From NCBI GenBank assembly GCA_945971355.1, contig CAMFPD010000106.1, forward strand, positions 1-7,387: a stretch of DNA of 7,387 nucleotides, given 5' to 3'. Positions 1-7,387 of this stretch are shown here, one piece after another. The notes below the pieces were generated by a model, which ran no database searches, had not been told where the DNA came from, and saw only the letters and a program-made list of their open reading frames with translations. The DNA is from an uncultured Lachnobacterium sp. GTDB lineage: Bacteria > Bacillota > Clostridia > Lachnospirales > Lachnospiraceae. The translations under genes were made by a program, and so were the position numbers. The number at the start of each line of letters is the position of its first letter. The first letter of the stretch is position 1.

Positions 1-704
1 TGGATTACCTTTCTACAAACAGAGCTCACAGAGCACTTTGGAAAGGCGTTCCAATTTCAACAGATGGAAAAGTACAGCTTCGTGATGGTAGAACAGGTGA
101 GTGTTTCGATGGTAAAGTTACAATCGGACACATGCATTACCTTAAGCTTCATCACCTTGTTGATGATAAGATCCATGCTCGTTCAACAGGTCCTTACTCA
201 TTAGTAACTCAGCAGCCACTTGGTGGAAAAGCTCAGTTCGGTGGACAGCGTTTCGGAGAGATGGAAGTTTGGGCACTGGAAGCTTACGGTGCTGCTTACA
301 CATTACAGGAAATCCTGACAATGAAATCTGATGATGTTATCGGTCGTGTTAAGACTTACGAGGCAATCATCAAGGGAGATAACATCCCTGAGCCAGGTAT
401 CCCAGAGTCATTCAAGGTACTTTTAAAAGAGCTTCAGTCATTAGGCTTAGACGTAAAAGTATTGGACGAGGATAGAAATGAAGTAGAGCTTATCGAGACC
501 AGTGAATATGGTAATACAGATATCAACTCTATTATCGGAAATGATAAGGATTATGCTTTTGAAGACAGTGAATCATTCGCAAAACATGGCTTCACAAAGC
601 AGGAGTTCGATAATGAAGAACTGGTTGATGTTGAAGAGGAAGAGGCTGAGGATATAGATGACTCAGAAGATTTTTTTGACGACGAAGTTCTTGACGAAGA
701 GTAA
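1..704 (+). CDS. rpoB: RNA polymerase beta subunit, C-terminal part (5' truncated)
   Basis: This is the 3' end of the beta-subunit gene; the first complete codon is at base 3 and TAA is at 702-704, leaving 233 residues. Beta forms the catalytic core of RNA polymerase together with beta'. The visible part is the highly conserved C-terminal region that packs against beta': GHMHYLKLHHLVDDK, then HARSTGPYSLVTQQPLGG, KAQFGGQRFGEMEVWALEAY and PESFKVLLKELQSLGLDV. The E. coli protein stops a few residues after the last motif, whereas this one continues for 82 residues. It ends in a strongly acidic tail: the last 34 residues hold 21 Asp/Glu and no Lys/Arg. Most of the gene, including the rifampicin-binding region, lies upstream of the window. 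rpoC follows after 19 nt, so the two are certainly co-transcribed. The identity is secure; the function of the tail is unknown. Confidence 0.98.
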   Translation, partial: DYLSTNRAHRALWKGVPISTDGKVQLRDGRTGECFDGKVTIGHMHYLKLHHLVDDKIHARSTGPYSLVTQQPLGGKAQFGGQRFGEMEVWALEAYGAAYTLQEILTMKSDDVIGRVKTYEAIIKGDNIPEPGIPESFKVLLKELQSLGLDVKVLDEDRNEVELIETSEYGNTDINSIIGNDKDYAFEDSESFAKHGFTKQEFDNEELVDVEEEEAEDIDDSEDFFDDEVLDEE

Positions 705-710
705 TTAGAA

Positions 711-715
711 GGGAG
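711..715 (+). promoter_or_regulatory. Ribosome binding site of rpoC
   Basis: GGGAG lies 8 nt before the ATG at 724, inside the 19-nt rpoB-rpoC gap. It is a weaker match to the anti-Shine-Dalgarno sequence than the AGGAGG sites of the three downstream genes, but the spacing is the same. Confidence 0.8.
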
Positions 716-723
716 AGCCAGTA

Positions 724-4548
<3,825 letters not shown>

Positions 4549-4567
4549 ATCACTATGATAAATATGA

Positions 4568-4602
4568 TAGAGACTTAGAAGTAGTTCTAAGTCTCTATTT
4601 TT
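4568..4602 (+). terminator. Intrinsic terminator of the rpoBC unit
   Basis: A perfect 13-bp inverted repeat (TAGAGACTTAGAA at 4568-4580 and TTCTAAGTCTCTA at 4585-4597) encloses the 4-nt loop GTAG and is followed directly by five T residues (4598-4602). It lies 19 nt after the rpoC stop codon. The left arm is not preceded by an A-run, so it should act only on + strand transcription. The stem is AT-rich but long and unbroken. Confidence 0.95.
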
Positions 4603-4606
4603 ATGC

Positions 4607-4635
4607 TTGACAAGTCTTATGAAAATTTATATAAT
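4607..4635 (+). promoter_or_regulatory. Consensus sigma-A promoter of the rpsL-rpsG-fusA unit
   Basis: TTGACA (4607-4612) and TATAAT (4630-4635) are both perfect consensus hexamers with the optimal 17-bp spacer. Transcription should start near G4642, giving a leader of about 48 nt before rpsL. The -35 box begins four bases after the T-run of the rpoC terminator, so the str genes are started afresh where the rpoBC transcript ends. A G at +1 would fit the GTP-sensing growth-rate control described for Bacillus rRNA promoters; that link is inference, since the start site is predicted only from spacing. Confidence 0.93.
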
Positions 4636-4641
4636 GTTTTA

Positions 4642-4665
4642 GCGCGCATTGGTGTGCGCAGTTTT
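4642..4665 (+). promoter_or_regulatory. GC-rich 5' leader hairpin of the rpsL mRNA
   Basis: GCGCGCA (4642-4648) pairs with TGTGCGC (4653-4659) around the loop TTGG, giving 7 bp with one G-T pair. AG and TTTT (4662-4665) follow. The stem starts at the predicted first transcribed base. It could protect the mRNA 5' end, bind a ribosomal protein for feedback, or be a very early attenuator. The last seems less likely because the RNA would be only about 24 nt long at the T-run. The pairing is seen directly; the role is inferred. Confidence 0.5.
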
Positions 4666-4675
4666 ATAAATCTAC

Positions 4676-4684
4676 AGGAGGTGA
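4676..4684 (+). promoter_or_regulatory. Ribosome binding site of rpsL
   Basis: AGGAGGTGA is a nine-base match to the 16S rRNA 3' end. The AGGAGG core ends 8 nt before ATG 4690. It fixes the S12 start there and not at the in-frame ATG 4603, which lies upstream of the promoter. Confidence 0.95.
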
Positions 4685-4689
4685 AAATA

Positions 4690-5109
4690 ATGCCAACATT
4701 CAACCAGTTAGTAAGAAAAGGACGTCAGACATCAGTAAAGAAGTCTACAGCACCAGCTCTTCAGAAGAGCTACAACTCTCTTCAGAAGAGACCAATCAAT
4801 GCTGCTTCTCCACAGAAACGTGGTGTTTGTACAGCTGTTAAGACAGCAACTCCTAAGAAACCTAACTCAGCTCTTAGAAAGATCGCCAGAGTACGTCTTT
4901 CAAACGGAATCGAAGTAACATCTTACATTCCAGGTGAGGGACACAACTTACAGGAGCATAGTGTTGTTCTGATTCGTGGTGGCCGTGTTAAGGATTTACC
5001 AGGTACACGTTACCATATCATCCGTGGTACATTAGATACTGCAGGTGTTGCAAACAGAAAACAGGCCCGCTCTAAGTACGGCGCAAAGAGACCAAAAGCT
5101 GCTAAATAA
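4690..5109 (+). CDS. rpsL: 30S ribosomal protein S12
   Basis: S12 sits at the decoding centre of the 30S subunit and controls tRNA selection accuracy. The 139-residue product has the usual Gram-positive length, including the roughly 14-residue insert around 28-40 that E. coli lacks. Conserved landmarks are PTFNQLVRKGRQ at the N-terminus, QKRGVCT 42-48, TPKKPNSALRK 54-64, GEGHNLQEHSVVLIRGGRVKDLPG 82-105 and QARSKYG 125-131. K56 and K101, positions where substitutions give streptomycin resistance in Bacillus, are both wild type. D102 is the aspartate equivalent to the one methylthiolated by RimO in E. coli. The ATG at 4690 is chosen from its ribosome binding site and family alignment; an open frame extends 29 codons further upstream to 4603 but covers the promoter and leader. 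First gene of the str unit. TAA stop at 5107-5109. Confidence 0.99.
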   Translation: MPTFNQLVRKGRQTSVKKSTAPALQKSYNSLQKRPINAASPQKRGVCTAVKTATPKKPNSALRKIARVRLSNGIEVTSYIPGEGHNLQEHSVVLIRGGRVKDLPGTRYHIIRGTLDTAGVANRKQARSKYGAKRPKAAK

Positions 5110-5116
5110 TTTAGCA
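5100..5116 (+). repeat. Small inverted repeat centred on the rpsL stop codon
   Basis: TGCTAAA (5100-5106) and TTTAGCA (5110-5116) form a perfect 7-bp stem whose 3-nt loop is the TAA stop codon itself. There is no T-run after it, so it is not an intrinsic terminator. It might protect or process the 3' end of the rpsL reading frame, or may be chance. Confidence 0.35.
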
Positions 5117-5154
5117 ACATTGTGTATCACAAACAGAACTAAAGTAGGTTAGTG

Positions 5155-5254
5155 TTGGGATTAGACCTGCAGATGCAGGATTTCACTTTATGAATACAAT
5201 TCCGCACGAACACATTAGAGAGACACATGTGAGTACCGATGAATTAATCCACAA
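5155..5254 (+). promoter_or_regulatory. Possible structured RNA element in the rpsL-rpsG spacer
   Basis: The 171-nt spacer (5110-5280) can form a long-range helix. TTGGGATTAG (5155-5164) pairs with TTAATCCACAA (5244-5254) as 10 bp with A5251 bulged and one G-T pair. It encloses a hairpin CCTGC-AGAT-GCAGG (5166-5179) and a weaker one, CACAT (5211-5215) with ATGTG (5227-5231). The base of the element lies 12 nt before the rpsG ribosome binding site. In E. coli, S7 represses its own operon by binding the rpsL-rpsG spacer; a similar feedback site here is an inference by position. The pairings were found by eye, without an energy calculation or comparison with related genomes. Confidence 0.3.
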
Positions 5255-5267
5255 ATATCATGATTAA
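5190..5267 (+). CDS. Possible 25-codon small ORF in the rpsL-rpsG spacer
   Basis: ATG 5190 opens a 25-codon frame that begins MNTIPHEH and ends in IHKYHD; five of the 25 residues are His. Its TAA stop (5265-5267) shares its last base with the AGGAGG of rpsG. A weak AGGA (5177-5180) lies 9 nt before the ATG, and part of it sits in the right arm of the 5166-5179 hairpin. A short reading frame ending at the next gene's ribosome binding site is the geometry of translational coupling. The peptide resembles nothing I recognise and has no membrane segment. An open frame of this length easily arises by chance, so this is only a candidate, and it competes with the structured-RNA reading of the same bases. 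Confidence 0.15.
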   Translation: MNTIPHEHIRETHVSTDELIHKYHD

Positions 5268-5272
5268 GGAGG
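5267..5272 (+). promoter_or_regulatory. Ribosome binding site of rpsG (decides the start)
   Basis: AGGAGG, in the context AAGGAGGG, ends 8 nt before GTG 5281. An in-frame ATG at 5260 lies upstream of this site and would place it inside the gene, so the GTG is the start. Confidence 0.93.
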
Positions 5273-5280
5273 GAAGTAAC

Positions 5281-5751
5281 GTGCCACGTAAAGGACATAC
5301 TCAGAAAAGAGACGTATTAGCAGATCCAATGTACAACAGCAAAGTAGTTACAAAGCTTGTTAATAGCATCATGTTAGATGGTAAGAAGGGCGTAGCTCAG
5401 AAGATTGTATACGGTGCATTTGCTACAGTAGAAGAGAAAACAGGAAGACCAGCCCTTGAAGTATTCGAAGAGGCTATGAACAACGTAATGCCTTCACTCG
5501 AAGTTAAGGCTAGACGTATCGGTGGAGCAACATATCAGGTTCCTATCGAGGTTCGCCCAGATCGTCGTCAGGCATTAGGTCTTCGTTGGTTAACAAACTT
5601 CTCACGTGCTAGAGGTGAGAAGACTCAGGCTGAGAGATTAGCTAATGAGATTATGGATGCAGCAAACAATACTGGTGCATCTGTTAAGAGAAAAGAAGAT
5701 ATGCATAAGATGGCTGAGGCTAATAAGGCCTTCGCTCATTACAGATTCTAA
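5281..5751 (+). CDS. rpsG: 30S ribosomal protein S7
   Basis: S7 is a primary 16S rRNA-binding protein that nucleates assembly of the 30S head and lies near the E-site tRNA. The 156-residue product has exactly the usual family length. It shows the N-terminal PRKGHTQKRDVLADPMYNSK, the S7 signature LEVKARRIGGATYQVPIEVR, RPDRRQALGLRWL, and the C-terminal KMAEANKAFAHYRF. Many S7 proteins end in Trp, so the final Phe is a small variation. The start is GTG 5281, supported by the ribosome binding site and by family alignment; starting at ATG 5260 would add seven non-conserved residues. Translation ends in tandem in-frame stops TAA-TAG (5749-5754), the second of which overlaps the fusA ribosome binding site. 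S7 is the autogenous repressor of this operon in E. coli; whether that holds here is unknown. Confidence 0.99.
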   Translation: MPRKGHTQKRDVLADPMYNSKVVTKLVNSIMLDGKKGVAQKIVYGAFATVEEKTGRPALEVFEEAMNNVMPSLEVKARRIGGATYQVPIEVRPDRRQALGLRWLTNFSRARGEKTQAERLANEIMDAANNTGASVKRKEDMHKMAEANKAFAHYRF

Positions 5752-5752
5752 T

Positions 5753-5758
5753 AGGAGG
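5753..5758 (+). promoter_or_regulatory. Ribosome binding site of fusA (decides the start)
   Basis: AGGAGG begins at the second base of the tandem stop TAG after rpsG and ends 8 nt before TTG 5767. The TAG at 5752 is also in the fusA frame, so no start further upstream is possible. Confidence 0.94.
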
Positions 5759-5766
5759 AAAAAACC

Positions 5767-7387
5767 TTGGCTGGAAGAGAATATCCACTTGAGAGAACCA
5801 GAAATATTGGAATCATGGCTCATATCGATGCTGGTAAAACAACACTGACAGAGCGTATTCTTTATTATACTGGTATTAACTATAAAATCGGTGATACTCA
5901 TGAAGGTACTGCTACCATGGACTGGATGGAGCAGGAGCAGGAAAGAGGTATCACAATTACTTCAGCCGCTACAACTTGTCACTGGACTCTTGAAGAGCAG
6001 ACAAAGCCTAAGGCTGGTGCTTTAGAGCATCGTATCAATATTATTGATACACCTGGTCACGTAGACTTTACAGTTGAAGTTGAGCGTTCACTCCGTGTAC
6101 TTGATGGCGCCGTTGGTGTCTTCTGTGCAAAGGGTGGTGTTGAGCCTCAGTCAGAGAACGTATGGCGTCAGGCTGACACATACAATGTACCACGTATGGC
6201 ATTCATCAATAAGATGGATATCTTAGGTGCAAACTTCTACGGAGCTGTTGAGCAGATCCGTACAAGATTAGGAAAAAATGCTATCGTACTTCAGTTACCA
6301 ATCGGTAAAGAGGACGATTTCAAAGGAATTATCGACCTTTTCGAGATGAAGGCTTATATCTACAATGATGAGAAGGGTGACGATATCACAGTTACTGATG
6401 ATCTTGGAGATATGGCTGATCAGGCTGCAGAGTACCGTACAGAGCTTATTGAGAAAATCTGTGAGTTAGATGACGATCTCATGATGCAGTATCTTGAGGG
6501 TGAGGAGCCATCTGTAGAGGATATGAAGAAGGTTCTTCGTAAAGCAACATGTGAGTGTACAGCAGTACCTGTATGTTGTGGTTCTGCATACCGTAACAAG
6601 GGTGTTCAGAAGTTATTGGATGCTGTTATCGAGTTCATGCCAGCTCCAACTGACATCCCTGCTATCAAGGGTGTAGATTTAGATGGCAATGAAGTTGAGA
6701 AGCACTCATCAGATGATGAGCCATTCGCAGCTTTAGCATTCAAGATTATGGCTGACCCATTCGTAGGAAAGCTTGCATTCTTCCGTGTATATTCAGGAAC
6801 ATGTAAGTCAGGCTCTTACGTTTTAAATGCAACAAAGGATAAGAAGGAGCGTATCGGACGTATCCTTCAGATGCATGCTAATAAGAGAGAAGAGTTAGAC
6901 GTTGTTTACTCTGGAGATATCGCAGCTGCAGTTGGATTTAAGTTCACTACAACTGGTGATACAATCTGTGATGAGCAGCATCCAGTTATCCTTGAGTCAA
7001 TGGAATTCCCAGAGCCAGTTATCGAGCTTGCTATCGAGCCTAAGACAAAAGCTGGACAGGGTAAGATGGGTGAGGCTCTTGCAAAACTTGCAGAAGAGGA
7101 TCCTACATTCCGTGCTCATACTGATCAGGAAACAGGTCAGACAATCATCGCTGGTATGGGTGAGCTTCACCTTGAAATCATCGTTGACCGTCTTCTCCGT
7201 GAGTTCAAGGTTGAGGCAAACGTTGGTGCACCTCAGGTTGCTTACAAAGAGACATTTACAAAGCCTGTTGATCAGGAATACAAATATGCAAAACAGTCAG
7301 GTGGACGTGGACAGTACGGACACTGTAAGGTGCGTTTCGAGCCAATGGATGCCAATGGAGAAGAGCTTTTCAAGTTCGATTCAGAGG
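5767..7387 (+). CDS. fusA: Elongation factor G, N-terminal 540 residues (3' truncated)
   Basis: EF-G is the cytosolic GTPase that drives tRNA-mRNA translocation and, with the recycling factor, ribosome splitting. The frame is open to the window edge; full-length EF-G is about 700 residues, so roughly 160 are missing. GTPase motifs: P-loop AHIDAGKTT 18-26, switch-I RGIT 60-63, DTPGH 94-98 with the catalytic His98, NKMD 148-151 and GSA 272-274. Domain II covers roughly 305-420, domain III about 420-495, and domain IV begins with QSGGRGQYGH 510-519. The loop between W74 and R89 is longer than in Bacillus and E. coli, which looks like a clostridial trait. The sequence matches the canonical translocating EF-G in its usual str-operon place. 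TTG is the only possible start: the next in-frame ATG (5815) lies inside the first conserved strand just before the P-loop. The gene begins 15 nt after the rpsG stop. Confidence 0.98.
   Translation, partial: MAGREYPLERTRNIGIMAHIDAGKTTLTERILYYTGINYKIGDTHEGTATMDWMEQEQERGITITSAATTCHWTLEEQTKPKAGALEHRINIIDTPGHVDFTVEVERSLRVLDGAVGVFCAKGGVEPQSENVWRQADTYNVPRMAFINKMDILGANFYGAVEQIRTRLGKNAIVLQLPIGKEDDFKGIIDLFEMKAYIYNDEKGDDITVTDDLGDMADQAAEYRTELIEKICELDDDLMMQYLEGEEPSVEDMKKVLRKATCECTAVPVCCGSAYRNKGVQKLLDAVIEFMPAPTDIPAIKGVDLDGNEVEKHSSDDEPFAALAFKIMADPFVGKLAFFRVYSGTCKSGSYVLNATKDKKERIGRILQMHANKREELDVVYSGDIAAAVGFKFTTTGDTICDEQHPVILESMEFPEPVIELAIEPKTKAGQGKMGEALAKLAEEDPTFRAHTDQETGQTIIAGMGELHLEIIVDRLLREFKVEANVGAPQVAYKETFTKPVDQEYKYAKQSGGRGQYGHCKVRFEPMDANGEELFKFDSE

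Noticed and set aside
4603..4689. In-frame 29-codon N-terminal extension of S12 starting at ATG 4603
   Set aside because: It would overlap the promoter and the hairpin and begin upstream of the predicted transcription start. The AGGAGGTGA before ATG 4690 and the family's usual length favour the shorter form.
5166..5179. CCTGC-AGAT-GCAGG hairpin as a terminator between rpsL and rpsG
   Set aside because: It has only 5 bp and is followed by ATTTC, with no T-run. Termination here would also cut off rpsG and fusA.
5195..5200. TACAAT as a -10 box for an rpsG-specific promoter
   Set aside because: No TTGACA-like hexamer lies 16-18 bp upstream, and the TG before it is one base out of place for an extended -10.
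5260..5280. S7 start at ATG 5260
   Set aside because: The ribosome binding site would lie inside the gene, and the seven added residues match nothing in S7 proteins.
5638..5901. Overlapping open frames on both strands across the rpsG-fusA junction
   Set aside because: They overlap secure S7 and EF-G coding sequence in other frames and show no family resemblance.

Overview
The window is a core housekeeping locus of a low-GC Gram-positive bacterium. It holds the 3' end of rpoB, complete rpoC, complete rpsL and rpsG, and the first three quarters or so of fusA, all on the + strand. The protein sequences look most like Clostridia, probably Lachnospiraceae (the Butyrivibrio/Roseburia/Pseudobutyrivibrio neighbourhood). 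The family assignment is from memory of related proteins, not from a search. Supporting signs are a beta' subunit without the proteobacterial trigger-loop insertion, acidic C-terminal tails on both beta and beta', the Gram-positive-length S12, and AGGAGG-type ribosome binding sites placed 8 nt before the start codons.

Layout: bases 1-704 encode the last 233 residues of RpoB. RpoC (724-4548, 1274 aa) follows after 19 nt. The unit ends at a strong intrinsic terminator (4568-4602) with a perfect 13-bp stem. Only four bases later begins a perfect-consensus sigma-A promoter (TTGACA, 17 bp, TATAAT; 4607-4635). It opens the str transcription unit: rpsL (4690-5109), rpsG (5281-5751) and fusA (5767 to beyond the window edge). 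The L7Ae-like ribosomal gene that lies between rpoC and rpsL in Bacillus is absent.

The genes provide transcription (the catalytic RNA polymerase subunits) and translation (decoding-centre protein S12, small-subunit head protein S7, translocase EF-G). Terminator and promoter together let the two units be controlled separately although they touch. rpsG starts with GTG and fusA with TTG, each behind a near-perfect ribosome binding site.

No mobile element, CRISPR array, tRNA or rRNA was seen, and no novel multi-gene system is present. The points worth a second look are an insertion of about 60 residues in RpoC, unusual residues in its switch-2 region, paired acidic tails on beta and beta', a GC-rich hairpin starting at the predicted +1 of the str mRNA, and the 171-nt rpsL-rpsG spacer, which can form a long-range helix and also contains a 25-codon reading frame ending at the rpsG ribosome binding site.
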